A DNA stretch of 64,000 nucleotides from Vibrio owensii CAIM 1854 = LMG 25443 (GTDB taxonomy: Bacteria > Pseudomonadota > Gammaproteobacteria > Enterobacterales > Vibrionaceae): the NCBI RefSeq assembly GCF_000817815.1, contig NZ_JPRD01000073.1:38828-102827 (forward strand), given 5' to 3'. The position numbers and the translations under genes are program-made. Each line of letters begins with the position of its first letter. Position 1 is the stretch's first letter. Below the pieces are notes generated by a model. The model searched no databases. It was not told the DNA's origin and saw only the letters and a list, made by a program, of their open reading frames with translations. Positions 17,845 to 26,781 of the stretch are shown here, one piece after another.

Positions 17845-17860
17845 TCATTATCGATAATGA
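17845..17860. promoter_or_regulatory. Perfect 16-bp palindrome upstream of the response regulator gene
   Basis: TCATTATCGATAATGA is a perfect inverted repeat centred about 22 bases upstream of the assigned start codon. It shares half-site letters with Fur boxes but in outward order, so the bound protein is uncertain: the response regulator itself, Fur or another dimer. Confidence 0.45.
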
Positions 17861-17969
17861 CTTGGTTAAAATCAACGTGATGAATGAGAAAGCTATCAGT
17901 TATTTATAAAGAGGCTTCAAAGTGCGACTTGTTTAGAAGTTTTGCTTGAGCGGGGAAGGTCGCGACAAA

Positions 17970-18000
17970 AAGAAAGCCCACCTGAGTCGGTGGGCTTTTT
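17970..18000. terminator. Terminator downstream of arylsulfatase 1
   Basis: Stem 17973-17982 with 17989-17998, loop TGAGTC, with A/T-rich flanks on both sides. On the - strand it follows the sulfatase stop codon by about 20 bases. Confidence 0.85.
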
Positions 18001-18018
18001 CGGTAGTTGCAAAAGAAA

Positions 18019-19584
18019 CTAGTTCATTTTTTTAACTTCTTGCTGAAGTTGCTCTAGCTGCTTCATCTTGCCTTGTAGGCCAAGAGATTGGTAGCTAATT
18101 GACGCTGGGTTCATCATCTGACCTTGCTGCATTGGGTAGTCTGGCAGCGTCTTGAAGAATTCACCAAGAACGTCTTGGATAGGTACGAACAACCACATGT
18201 TGTCAGCCATCCAGCGCAGGTACATACCTGATTCGTGCGGTGCTTTCTCGAATGGGTCAGCACGTAGGTGGATGATTTGTGGCCAGTTTGGAGAGAAGCG
18301 AATCGCGTTAGAGATATCACCTTCAAGAACCGCGAAGTTCAGTTTCCAGTCATTCCAACGTACCGCGTTTAGCTCGCCGTTCGCTGTGAAGTAAAGTAGT
18401 GACTCACGAGGGCCTTTCTCTTCTTTACCTTGGAAGTAGGGCATGAAGTTGTAACCGTCGATGTGTACGCGCCAGTCTTTACCGTTCGCTTTGTAGCCTT
18501 TCGCTAGCTTCTCTTTCACGTCAGGAACGCCAGCTGCAGCCATTAGTGTTGGTAGCCAGTCTTGGTGCGCCATCATTTCGTTGATCTTTGTACCCGGTTC
18601 AATTACGCCAGGCCAACGAACAAGTTGAGGTACACGCATGCCGCCTTCCCAAGTGGTACCTTTCTCACCGTGGAATGGTGTTGCACCACCGTCAGGCCAT
18701 GTTACTGTTTCTGCACCGTTATCGGTTGAGTAGATAACGATGGTGTTATCAGCAACACCTAGCTCATCAAGTTTGTCTAGTAGAACGCCTACTTGGTCAT
18801 CGTGCTCAAGCATACCGTCAGCGTAGATACTTACGCCTGATTTACCTTGGTATTTCTCTTGTAGACGAGTCCAAACGTGCATACGAGTGGTGTTGTGCCA
18901 GATGAAGAATGGCTTGTCTGCTTTCACGGCTTTTTCCATGAACGCCAGTGACGTTTCTAGGAATTCTTCATCCGCGTGCTCCATACGCTTACGCGTCATT
19001 GGGCCTGTATCTTCAATCTTACCGTCAGCAAAAGACTTGATTACACCACGAGGGCCGTAGTTTTTACGGAACTCAGGATCTTTCGGGTAGTAGTAAGTTT
19101 CTGGTTCTTCTTCAGCATTGAGGTGATAAAGGTTACCGAAGAACTCGTCGAAACCGTGGTTAGTTGGCAAGTGTTGGTCTTGGTCACCTAAGTGGTTCTT
19201 ACCAAACTGAGCCGTCATGTAGCCTTGACCTTTAAGCAGGTCTGCAATGGTCGGTGCCCAATCAGGGATACCGTGAGTAGAGCCTGGCATACCGATTGTA
19301 AGCAAGCCAGTACGGAACGGTTCTTGGCCTGTGATAAATGCTGCACGGCCTGCAGTACAAGATTGCTGACCGTAGTGATCAGTAAATAGTGCACCCTCGT
19401 TTGCAATACGGTCGATATTCGGGGTCTCGTAACCCATCATACCTTGGTTGTATGCACTGATGTTCCAGTAACCAACATCATCACCAAAGATCGCTAGGAT
19501 GTTTGGTTTGTCTGCCGCCACTGCTGCGCTTGAGGTTGCCAGTACGCCGAGACCGACAGCCAGCTTGCTCATTTGGTTAGCCAT
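18019..19584 (-). CDS. Secreted Cys-type arylsulfatase 1
   Basis: This 521-residue family S1 (alkaline phosphatase-like) sulfatase has a signal peptide cleaved near VAA at residue 24. The maturation motif is QSCTAGR with Cys76 as the residue converted to formylglycine, followed by AAFITG. Metal ligands are visible in FGDD (Asp35/Asp36) and STDNG. The downstream GKNHLGD supplies the usual lysine and histidine near the sulfate. It hydrolyses sulfate esters in the periplasm; the natural substrate is unknown. It is the most divergent of the four copies, particularly in the C-terminal third (MMNPASISYQSLGLQ). A GGAG ribosome-binding site precedes the ATG. It diverges from sulfatase 2. Confidence 0.92.
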   Translation of the reverse strand: MANQMSKLAVGLGVLATSSAAVAADKPNILAIFGDDVGYWNISAYNQGMMGYETPNIDRIANEGALFTDHYGQQSCTAGRAAFITGQEPFRTGLLTIGMPGSTHGIPDWAPTIADLLKGQGYMTAQFGKNHLGDQDQHLPTNHGFDEFFGNLYHLNAEEEPETYYYPKDPEFRKNYGPRGVIKSFADGKIEDTGPMTRKRMEHADEEFLETSLAFMEKAVKADKPFFIWHNTTRMHVWTRLQEKYQGKSGVSIYADGMLEHDDQVGVLLDKLDELGVADNTIVIYSTDNGAETVTWPDGGATPFHGEKGTTWEGGMRVPQLVRWPGVIEPGTKINEMMAHQDWLPTLMAAAGVPDVKEKLAKGYKANGKDWRVHIDGYNFMPYFQGKEEKGPRESLLYFTANGELNAVRWNDWKLNFAVLEGDISNAIRFSPNWPQIIHLRADPFEKAPHESGMYLRWMADNMWLFVPIQDVLGEFFKTLPDYPMQQGQMMNPASISYQSLGLQGKMKQLEQLQQEVKKMN

Positions 19585-19929
19585 AAAAACTCCAAATTGG
19601 TTGTAAGTTGGAAAAGAAGCTTAGGTACCGCCCATGCTTCGTTGGCTATTAAGTTAATGATGCAATTGAAGAATGTCGCTTTATAGTGTTTATAACCATA
19701 AGTTATGTAGAGAAATAACTTGTTGTTTTATCAGTTGATTGTTTCGACCTTAGGATTTGTGGGGAAAACTGAAGCGAGACTCAGGTCACGTTAATCCGCT
19801 TTCTAAATGGGGATATAAGACCTTAGTTTTAACCAAAGTATAATTATGCTATTTGATTCGCATTAGTCTGTTTTGTGAGCTATACGTTTGTGTGCAGGAT
19901 GCACTTTTCTATTACATACAGAGGTTTAT
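19585..19929. promoter_or_regulatory. Divergent promoter region between sulfatases 1 and 2
   Basis: These 345 bases must carry promoters for both sulfatase genes. Visible elements: an inverted repeat AAGTTAT (19700-19706) / ATAACTT (19715-19721), a GTTTATAACC stretch (19688-19697) that recurs in reverse orientation upstream of the second anSME, and two copies of GACCTTAG. The LysR regulator gene about 6 kb away is a candidate for binding here. Confidence 0.4.
19892..19904 (+). promoter_or_regulatory. Leader hairpin of sulfatase 2
   Basis: GTGC-AGGAT-GCAC forms a short stem-loop 26 bases before the sulfatase 2 start. The same element, with stem GTGC/GCAC and loop AGGAG, occurs at the same place before sulfatase 3, and both are followed by ACAGAGGTTTATATG. 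It may be only shared ancestry, or an RNA element in the leader. Confidence 0.35.
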
Positions 19930-21477
19930 ATGACAGCGAATTATGGCGTGAAACGCCGATTAGCGATTCTTGCCGCTGCTTTTATCGGCGCGACAAGTAG
20001 CAGTATCGCAGCAGAGAAACCGAATATTCTGGTCATTTGGGGTGATGATATCGGTCAATCTAATATCAGTGCTTACACATTTGGCTTAATGGGATACAAA
20101 ACACCGAACATCGATAGCATTGCAAAAGAAGGTATGATGTTCACCGACTACTATGGTGAACAATCTTGTACTGCAGGCCGTTCTACCTTCATTACCGGGC
20201 AAACGGTATTGAGAACTGGCTTGAGTAAGGTTGGCCTTCCGGGTGCAGATTTAGGTCTACAGGCTGAAGATGCAACGATTGCAGAAATGCTTAAACCACT
20301 TGGCTACATGACAGGTCAGTTTGGTAAAAACCACCTTGGCGACAAAGATGAACACCTTCCAACGAATCACGGCTTCGACGAATTTTTTGGCAACCTTTAC
20401 CATTTGAACGCCGAGGAAGAACCAGAGAATGTGGACTACCCGAAAGATCCAGAATTCCGTAAGAAATTCGGTCCTCGCGGTGTTATTAAATCCTTTGCTG
20501 ACGGCAAAATCGAAGATACCGGTCCTCTAACGCGTAAGCGTATGGAAACGGTGGATGGAGAAACGTTAGATGCGGCGCTTGATTTTATGGATCGAGCAGT
20601 GAAAGCAGACAAGCCTTTCTTTGTCTGGTGGAACGCAACACGTATGCACTTCCGTACGCACGTGAAAGAAGAAAACTTGGGTAAAACCGGCATCAGTTTT
20701 TATGCCGACGGTATGGTTGAACACGATAACCAAGTAGGCGAGCTGTTGAAAAAAGTGGATGACTTGGGCATCAAAGACAACACCATCGTATTCTACTCAA
20801 CCGATAACGGCCCGCACATGAACTCTTGGCCAGATGCGGGTACAACGCCATTCCGTGGTGAGAAGAACACCAACTGGGAAGGTGCGTTCCGTGTTCCTGC
20901 AATGGTTCGTTGGCCTGGTAAGATTGAAGCAGGCAGCGTTTCTAACGAAATTATGCACCACATGGACTGGATGCCAACGCTCCTAGCCGCTGCGGGTGAT
21001 GATCAAATCAAAGAGAAGCTGCTAAAAGGCTACACAGCAGGTGATAAGACATTTAAGAACCATCTTGATGGGTACAACTTCTTGCCTTACCTAACTGGTA
21101 AAGAAGAAAAAGGACCACGTGAAGAGATCTTCTATTTCACTGATGATGGTGATTTGAGTTCACTTCGCTTCCGCAACTGGAAGATTGTATTCCTAGAGCA
21201 GCGCGCAAAAGGAACACTACGTATCTGGGCTGAACCGTTTACACCATTACGTGTGCCTAAGATCTTCAACCTACGCATGGACCCATACGAAGTAGCGGAC
21301 ATCACGTCGAATACATACTATGACTGGTTGATTGATCACGCATACATGTTGGTTCCAGCACAGGCTTATGTGGGTAAATTCTTGGCAACGTTCGAAGAAT
21401 TCCCACCGCGACAAAAAGCAGCAAGTTTCTCACTTGATCAGGTAATGGAGAAGTTGCAGGAAAGTCACAATAAATAG
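19930..21477 (+). CDS. Secreted Cys-type arylsulfatase 2
   Basis: This 515-residue family S1 sulfatase has a signal peptide cleaved near IAA at residue 28. Formylglycine precursor Cys80 lies in QSCTAGRSTFITG. The metal site includes WGDD (Asp39/Asp40) and STDNG. I start it at the ATG at 19930, which has a GAGG ribosome-binding site and aligns exactly with sulfatase 3; a longer frame upstream has no such support. It is about nine-tenths identical to sulfatase 3 by eye, so they are tandem duplicates. The substrate is unknown. It probably needs the anSME at 28.4 kb, since no canonical aerobic formylglycine-generating enzyme is visible here. Confidence 0.92.
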   Translation: MTANYGVKRRLAILAAAFIGATSSSIAAEKPNILVIWGDDIGQSNISAYTFGLMGYKTPNIDSIAKEGMMFTDYYGEQSCTAGRSTFITGQTVLRTGLSKVGLPGADLGLQAEDATIAEMLKPLGYMTGQFGKNHLGDKDEHLPTNHGFDEFFGNLYHLNAEEEPENVDYPKDPEFRKKFGPRGVIKSFADGKIEDTGPLTRKRMETVDGETLDAALDFMDRAVKADKPFFVWWNATRMHFRTHVKEENLGKTGISFYADGMVEHDNQVGELLKKVDDLGIKDNTIVFYSTDNGPHMNSWPDAGTTPFRGEKNTNWEGAFRVPAMVRWPGKIEAGSVSNEIMHHMDWMPTLLAAAGDDQIKEKLLKGYTAGDKTFKNHLDGYNFLPYLTGKEEKGPREEIFYFTDDGDLSSLRFRNWKIVFLEQRAKGTLRIWAEPFTPLRVPKIFNLRMDPYEVADITSNTYYDWLIDHAYMLVPAQAYVGKFLATFEEFPPRQKAASFSLDQVMEKLQESHNK

Positions 21478-21495
21478 ATTGATTGCAACCAAATG

Positions 21496-21521
21496 CGGGG
21501 CTCTTCGGAGCCTCTTTTTTT
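21496..21521 (+). terminator. Terminator after sulfatase 2
   Basis: A short GGCTC/GAGCC stem with a TTCG tetraloop is followed by seven T residues, about 20 bases past the stop codon. Confidence 0.75.
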
Positions 21522-21714
21522 GCCTTGGCTTCAGCTTTTGTCATCATCGTTAACCCCATGTTAAACCAAGTGTCATACGGTTTCAGAGTAGAAGATGGCG
21601 TCTGGTTATTTTGCTTATATCACTGGACGAAATACCTAATTTGCTAGGCATTAAGTTTGGGTGAGATTTATTTTATGCCTATTGGTCTCATTGGTTCGTG
21701 AAATATAAATTTGT

Positions 21715-21729
21715 TGTGCAGGAGGCACA
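21715..21729 (+). promoter_or_regulatory. Leader hairpin of sulfatase 3
   Basis: TGTGC-AGGAG-GCACA forms a perfect 5-bp stem with an AGGAG loop, 25 bases before the start codon. It is the counterpart of the hairpin before sulfatase 2. A Shine-Dalgarno-like loop lies too far from the ATG to act directly. Confidence 0.35.
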
Positions 21730-21753
21730 TTACATTACTAAACAGAGGTTTAT

Positions 21754-23301
21754 ATGAGAACGAGATACGGTTTGAAACGCCGATTAGCCATTCTTACCAC
21801 AGCGTTTATTGGGGCGACGAGTAGTAGTTTCGCCGCAGAGAAACCGAACATATTGGTCATTTGGGGTGATGATATTGGTCAATCGAATATCAGTGCTTAT
21901 ACATTTGGATTAATGGGATACAAAACGCCTAACATCGATCGCATTGCCAACGAAGGCATGATGTTTACCGATTACTACGGTGAGCAATCTTGTACCGCAG
22001 GTCGCTCGACCTTCATTACTGGACAATCGGTTCTGAGAACAGGTTTGAGTAAAGTTGGTCTTCCGGGAGCTGATTTAGGGCTACAGGCTGAAGACGCAAC
22101 GATTGCTGAAATGCTTAAGCCCATGGGATATATGACAGGTCAGTTTGGTAAAAACCACTTAGGTGATAAGGACGAGCACCTTCCTACGAACCACGGGTTT
22201 GATGAGTTCTTTGGCAACCTTTACCACCTGAATGCCGAAGAAGAACCTGAGAATGTGGATTACCCGAAAGATCCGGAGTTTCGTAAGAAGTTTGGCCCTC
22301 GTGGTGTCATTAAGTCTTATGCTGACGGTAAGATTGAAGATACGGGGCCATTAACGCGCAAGCGCATGGAAACCGTTGACGAAGAGACATTAGACGCGGC
22401 GCTTGATTTTATGGACCGTGCAGTAAAGGCTGAAAAACCGTTTTTCGTTTGGTGGAATGCAACGCGAATGCACTTTCGTACTCACGTCAAAGAGGACAAC
22501 CTTGGCCGCACTGGCATCAGCTTTTATGCAGACGGGATGGTTGAACATGACAACCACGTAGGCCAACTTTTGAAGAAAGTGGATGACCTAGGCATTACCG
22601 ACAACACCATCGTATTCTACTCGACCGATAATGGCCCGCACATGAACTCGTGGCCTGATGCTGGTACAACGCCTTTCCGTGGAGAAAAGAACACCAACTG
22701 GGAAGGGGCATACCGTGTTCCTGCGATGGTTCGTTGGCCGGGTAAGATTGAACCAGGCACGGTTTCTAACGAAATCATGCACCACATGGACTGGATGCCA
22801 ACACTACTTGCTGCGGCGGGTGATGACCAAATCAAACAAAAACTGTTGAAAGGTCATACTGCAGGGGACAAGACGTTTAAAGTCCATCTTGATGGTTACA
22901 ACTTCTTGCCGTACTTAACCGGTAAAACAGAACAAGGCCCTCGTGAAGAGATCTTCTACTTCACTGATGACGGTGATTTGAGTTCACTTCGTTACCATAA
23001 TTGGAAAATCGTGTTCTTAGAGCAACGTGCACAAGGCACACTTCGTCTTTGGGCAGAACCGTTTACACCACTGCGAGTACCTAAAATCTTTAACCTACGT
23101 ATGGACCCATACGAAGTGGCTGATGTGACTTCTAATACATACTACGATTGGGTTCTTGACCATGCCTATATGCTGGTTCCTGCGCAAGCCTATGTCGGTA
23201 AATTCTTGGCGACGTTTGAAGAGTTCCCTCCAAGACAGAAAGCAGCTAGCTTCTCTCTTGATCAAGTAATGGAAAAGCTTCAAGAGAATCACCATCAATA
23301 G
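21754..23301 (+). CDS. Secreted Cys-type arylsulfatase 3 (tandem duplicate of sulfatase 2)
   Basis: At 515 residues it has the same length and architecture as sulfatase 2: signal peptide ending FAA, WGDD metal site, QSCTAGRSTFITG with Cys80, GKNHLGD and STDNG. Substitutions against sulfatase 2 are few and mostly conservative, while many synonymous sites differ, so the duplication is not recent and both copies appear maintained. The same GAGGTTTATATG start context is used. The two copies may differ in expression or fine substrate preference; neither can be told from sequence. Confidence 0.92.
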   Translation: MRTRYGLKRRLAILTTAFIGATSSSFAAEKPNILVIWGDDIGQSNISAYTFGLMGYKTPNIDRIANEGMMFTDYYGEQSCTAGRSTFITGQSVLRTGLSKVGLPGADLGLQAEDATIAEMLKPMGYMTGQFGKNHLGDKDEHLPTNHGFDEFFGNLYHLNAEEEPENVDYPKDPEFRKKFGPRGVIKSYADGKIEDTGPLTRKRMETVDEETLDAALDFMDRAVKAEKPFFVWWNATRMHFRTHVKEDNLGRTGISFYADGMVEHDNHVGQLLKKVDDLGITDNTIVFYSTDNGPHMNSWPDAGTTPFRGEKNTNWEGAYRVPAMVRWPGKIEPGTVSNEIMHHMDWMPTLLAAAGDDQIKQKLLKGHTAGDKTFKVHLDGYNFLPYLTGKTEQGPREEIFYFTDDGDLSSLRYHNWKIVFLEQRAQGTLRLWAEPFTPLRVPKIFNLRMDPYEVADVTSNTYYDWVLDHAYMLVPAQAYVGKFLATFEEFPPRQKAASFSLDQVMEKLQENHHQ

Positions 23302-23321
23302 ATTTATTAGTTAACAAAACG

Positions 23322-23343
23322 AAGGGGCTCAATGAGCCTCTTT
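23322..23343 (+). terminator. Weak terminator after sulfatase 3
   Basis: The stem GGGGCTC / GAGCCTC with loop AAT is followed by only three T residues. Read-through into the cytochrome gene 100 bases downstream is possible. Confidence 0.6.
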
Positions 23344-23443
23344 GTGATGTCGGCTGGAAGTTTTTCTTACATTTCAGTCATTTTGCTCAAAATCTCAACT
23401 ATATTTGTTTTTAGAATAAAAAGAATCACACACAAGGACAGTT

Positions 23444-25798
23444 ATGACTCAGTGGGCATGTTGGAAGCAGGCTCTGATCGGCCTAGCAGCGCTCGTCAGT
23501 TTTTCTCTGTTTGCACAAGAAACGCTTTCTTCACAAGAACCTCTTGTTGAGCAGCAAGTCGGGACGGACACACCTAAATCAATCGATTCCTCGAAGCTTA
23601 CTTATGTTGGTAGTGAAGCGTGTATTGATTGCCACAAGAAAGAAACCGAAGCGTGGCAAGGTTCTCATCACGATATGGCGATGCGTCACGCCGATGCGGA
23701 ATCTGTTCTCGGTGACTTTGATGACCACACATTCACCTTTGAAGGGAAGCCAAATCGCTTCTATCGGAAAGGGGAAGAGTATTGGGTCAATATCCAAGGG
23801 GCTGATGGTGAGTGGCATGATTACAAAATCAGCTACACCTTTGCGTGGGAGCCGCTTCAACAATACATGGTGGAATTCGAAGACGGACGTGTGCAGTTGA
23901 TTCCTTTCGCTTGGGATTCGAGAACCAAGCAAGAAGGCGGACAGCGCTGGTTCCATCTTTATCCCGATACCACCCCAAAAGATGAGTTCTACTGGACGAA
24001 CACGGGTCAGAATTGGAACTTCATGTGTGCTGATTGCCATTCAACCAATCTGGAAAAAAACTACGATGCAACAGCCAATACGTATTCGACGACTTGGTCA
24101 GAAATCAACGTTGGCTGCGAAGCATGCCATGGCCCAGCTAGTGAGCACGTAGAGCTTGCCAAACAAGCGGAAAAATCTGGGAATACCATAGCCTCAGCGA
24201 ACCATTATGGTTTTGACCGAGATTTAGGTATGGCAGTAAAAGAGTGGGTCTACGAAGAAGGGCACAGCACGCTCCAGCCAAAAGAAATCGCGATGACTCA
24301 TCAAGTACAAACCTGTGCGCAGTGCCACAGTCGTCGTACACAGTTAAATGAAAGTGCAGACCACGTTAAAGGCTCCTTCCTAGATAAATATCGCCTCAGC
24401 TTAATTACACCAGAGCTCTATTATCACGATGGTCAAATCTACGATGAAGATTACGTTTATGGCTCATTTTTACAGTCAGCCATGGCAGAGAAAGGCGTAA
24501 CCTGTACCAACTGTCACGATCCTCATACCGCAGAGTTAAAAATCCCTGAGGAAGCGGTTTGTGCTCAGTGCCATATTGCGTCTGACTACATGCCGGAGAA
24601 TCACACCTTCCATGAGGCAAATACCGAGGCGTCCAAATGCACCACTTGCCACATGCCTGAAACGACTTACATGCAAGTCGACCCGCGTCGTGACCACAGT
24701 TGGCATGTGCCACGTCCGGATCTAAGCCAACACATCAATACGCCAAACGTCTGTACATCATGTCATGAAGACGAAACCAATCAGTGGGCGGATCAGAAAA
24801 TAGGTGAGTGGTTCCCGAATTCGAAATACCGCAATCAACAACACTTTGCCGTGGCATTCTACGCCGATTCTATTGGTCATCGTGGTGCGCCTGATGCGTT
24901 AGCGTATTCTGCTCAAGACTCATCGTTGAGTGACATTATTCGTGCCTCCGCACTGGAGCGTATGGGTGGCAATACCGGTCAAAATACCTTGGTATCTCTA
25001 GCTCGCACGGTGAAGCATGAAAGTGACATGATTCGCCTCGGGGCTGTTGCTGGGTCTTCTGGTTATGAGTTCAGTGACCGCTGGCAAATCCTCGAACCAT
25101 TATTGAGCGATCCAGTCTTATCTGTGCGTGCAGAAGCCGCAGGTGCACTGGTTCGCCATTATCCGGAAATGAATCCTCTGCAGCGTGACAAGATCAAACA
25201 GCCATTGGAAGACTACATGGCAATCCAACGCTTTAATGCTGACCGAGGCTTTGGGCGAACGAACCTAGCGAATGTCTATCGAGACCTTGGTGACACAGAC
25301 AAAGCCATTGCGTCTTACCAAAAGGCGATTGAAATAGAACCTTACTTCGAGAACAGCTATGCAAACTTAGCCGATTTGTATCGTGCACAGGGCAACGACA
25401 AAAAAGCATTAGAAACCCTGATGGCAGGGATTGAAGCTCAGCCGAAATCGAGTGCTTTGCCATACAGTGCGGGTTTAGCTTGGTTGCGAGTGGGTGATAG
25501 TGTGAAAGCCAACCAATACTTAAAACAAGCGGCGGAAACCGCAGAGCGAAACCCACAGTATTGGTATGTTTATGGGCTCGCTCTGGAGAAATCAGACGTG
25601 CTTTCGGCCAGCAAAGCGTTGAACACCGCTTACAAAGTAGGTGGCAACCCACAGCACTTGTTTGCGGAATGTGAGGTGCTGGCTAGAAACTACAAAGACG
25701 GCTCTGTTGCATTTGCTTTTGAGCAGTGTTTGAAGCAACTAGGAGAGTTTGCGCCAGCTGATGTGATTCAGCGTTTAAGAGCTTCTATAAATCAATAG
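23444..25798 (+). CDS. Secreted eight-haem cytochrome c fused to HEAT/TPR repeats
   Basis: This 784-residue protein has a signal peptide (cleavage near LFAQ, residue 25). Eight CxxCH haem-attachment motifs follow: CIDCH (Cys60), CADCH, CEACH, CAQCH, CTNCH, CAQCH, CTTCH and CTSCH. The layout resembles cytochrome c554/NrfB-type multihaem domains. After about residue 460 there is a HEAT-like stretch (RWQILEPLLSDP) and then TPRs (GDTDKAIASYQKAIEIEPY, then QGNDKKALETL). It would be a periplasmic electron carrier or redox enzyme with a protein-binding tail. It sits between sulfatase 3 and the LysR gene, so a link to sulfated-compound metabolism is likely but unproved. The paralogue at 51 kb has the same tail without haems. 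Confidence 0.85.
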   Translation: MTQWACWKQALIGLAALVSFSLFAQETLSSQEPLVEQQVGTDTPKSIDSSKLTYVGSEACIDCHKKETEAWQGSHHDMAMRHADAESVLGDFDDHTFTFEGKPNRFYRKGEEYWVNIQGADGEWHDYKISYTFAWEPLQQYMVEFEDGRVQLIPFAWDSRTKQEGGQRWFHLYPDTTPKDEFYWTNTGQNWNFMCADCHSTNLEKNYDATANTYSTTWSEINVGCEACHGPASEHVELAKQAEKSGNTIASANHYGFDRDLGMAVKEWVYEEGHSTLQPKEIAMTHQVQTCAQCHSRRTQLNESADHVKGSFLDKYRLSLITPELYYHDGQIYDEDYVYGSFLQSAMAEKGVTCTNCHDPHTAELKIPEEAVCAQCHIASDYMPENHTFHEANTEASKCTTCHMPETTYMQVDPRRDHSWHVPRPDLSQHINTPNVCTSCHEDETNQWADQKIGEWFPNSKYRNQQHFAVAFYADSIGHRGAPDALAYSAQDSSLSDIIRASALERMGGNTGQNTLVSLARTVKHESDMIRLGAVAGSSGYEFSDRWQILEPLLSDPVLSVRAEAAGALVRHYPEMNPLQRDKIKQPLEDYMAIQRFNADRGFGRTNLANVYRDLGDTDKAIASYQKAIEIEPYFENSYANLADLYRAQGNDKKALETLMAGIEAQPKSSALPYSAGLAWLRVGDSVKANQYLKQAAETAERNPQYWYVYGLALEKSDVLSASKALNTAYKVGGNPQHLFAECEVLARNYKDGSVAFAFEQCLKQLGEFAPADVIQRLRASINQ

Positions 25799-26642
25799 GA
25801 GCAGCATGGGCAAACTCAAGTTGTTGCTTGACCTGTTCCCTTAAGCGCTGATGAGCAGGATTGTGCTCATCGCGCTTGTGATACACAAATTTATAAGGAA
25901 TATGGTCGATTTCTATCGGGCACTCAAGGACCTGTAACTTGAGTGCCTTACTCCATTTCATCGCAAACGAACGAGAGACTACACCTAAGCAATCTCGCTG
26001 TGCTACGTACATTGCCATACCTGCTAACGATGACGTTACGAGCTCTACATTTCGCTCCTGAATCGGCTCTTTTGCCAGCTGTTCGAAGCCAGAAGTGTTA
26101 TTCCATTTACCTGAAAACATACAGTGATTTTCGCGATAAAAATCTTCTCGACTCAACGTTCCTTGGATTCTTGGGTGACTTTGACGACAGATGATCATTG
26201 CGGGTTCATGGTAGGCGTTTTCAATCACGAAAGAAGAGTCTTTGGTGATGATGGTATCAATCACCAAGTCCATTTTTTGCTGACGAATTTGTTCAAACAA
26301 CAAGTATTTTTCCGGTGGAGACTCGTGGAAAACCACGTTTTCAATCGGATTTAAACTGTGGAGTAAGGTTTCGGAGCAGCAGACTTGAAAAGTGGTTCTT
26401 TCTGAAATGGCGTTGTCTACGATGCTCACTGCCTGACGAAACTGCGGCATGAGTTGATACGCGGTCGAAGTAGGGGCGATCCCTCGTCCTTGTTTGACGA
26501 AAAGCTGTTTTCCGACCACTTGTTCGAGCCGTTTAATCGAAGCGCTCACCGCAGGTTGCGTAAGGCCTAAATGGTCGGCCGCTTTGGTGTAGGACTGATA
26601 CTCAGCCACCACCAAAAAAGTTTGAATCAAGTTTAAGTCCAT
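25785..26642 (-). CDS. LysR-family regulator of the sulfatase region
   Basis: This 285-residue LTTR has an N-terminal helix-turn-helix (MDLNLIQTFLVVAEYQSYTK...LGLTQPAVSASIKRLE) and an effector-binding domain. The ATG at 26642 is favoured because it begins at the conserved MDLN; an in-frame ATG at 26654 would add four residues. The gene is divergent from sulfatase 4, and its 3' end overlaps the cytochrome gene by 14 bases tail to tail. LTTRs often regulate a divergent neighbour, so sulfatase 4 and perhaps the whole cluster are its likely targets. The inducer may be sulfate, cysteine or a sulfated substrate (inference). Confidence 0.88.
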   Translation of the reverse strand: MDLNLIQTFLVVAEYQSYTKAADHLGLTQPAVSASIKRLEQVVGKQLFVKQGRGIAPTSTAYQLMPQFRQAVSIVDNAISERTTFQVCCSETLLHSLNPIENVVFHESPPEKYLLFEQIRQQKMDLVIDTIITKDSSFVIENAYHEPAMIICRQSHPRIQGTLSREDFYRENHCMFSGKWNNTSGFEQLAKEPIQERNVELVTSSLAGMAMYVAQRDCLGVVSRSFAMKWSKALKLQVLECPIEIDHIPYKFVYHKRDEHNPAHQRLREQVKQQLEFAHAAPIDL

Positions 26643-26723
26643 CTTCTTACCCATAAACTAAATTTATATATCAACGTATCTGAACTCTATTTATCCGTCA
26701 AATAACAAGTTTTATCTTAATCA

Positions 26724-26753
26724 AATCTTGGTATCTGATTTTCTACCAAGATT
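26724..26753. promoter_or_regulatory. 10-10-10 inverted repeat between LysR gene and sulfatase 4
   Basis: AATCTTGGTA (26724-26733) and TACCAAGATT (26744-26753) are perfect inverted arms with a 10-base spacer. It lies 28 bases before the sulfatase 4 start and about 80 bases before the LysR gene start. It could be an operator for the LysR protein or, if transcribed, a leader hairpin. Confidence 0.5.
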
Positions 26754-26781
26754 AGCAGCAACGGATTTATGGAGCCCTTTT

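Noticed and set aside
19585..19929. Small RNA gene between sulfatases 1 and 2
   Set aside because: No terminator hairpin followed by a T run was found within the region; repeats present are better read as promoter elements.
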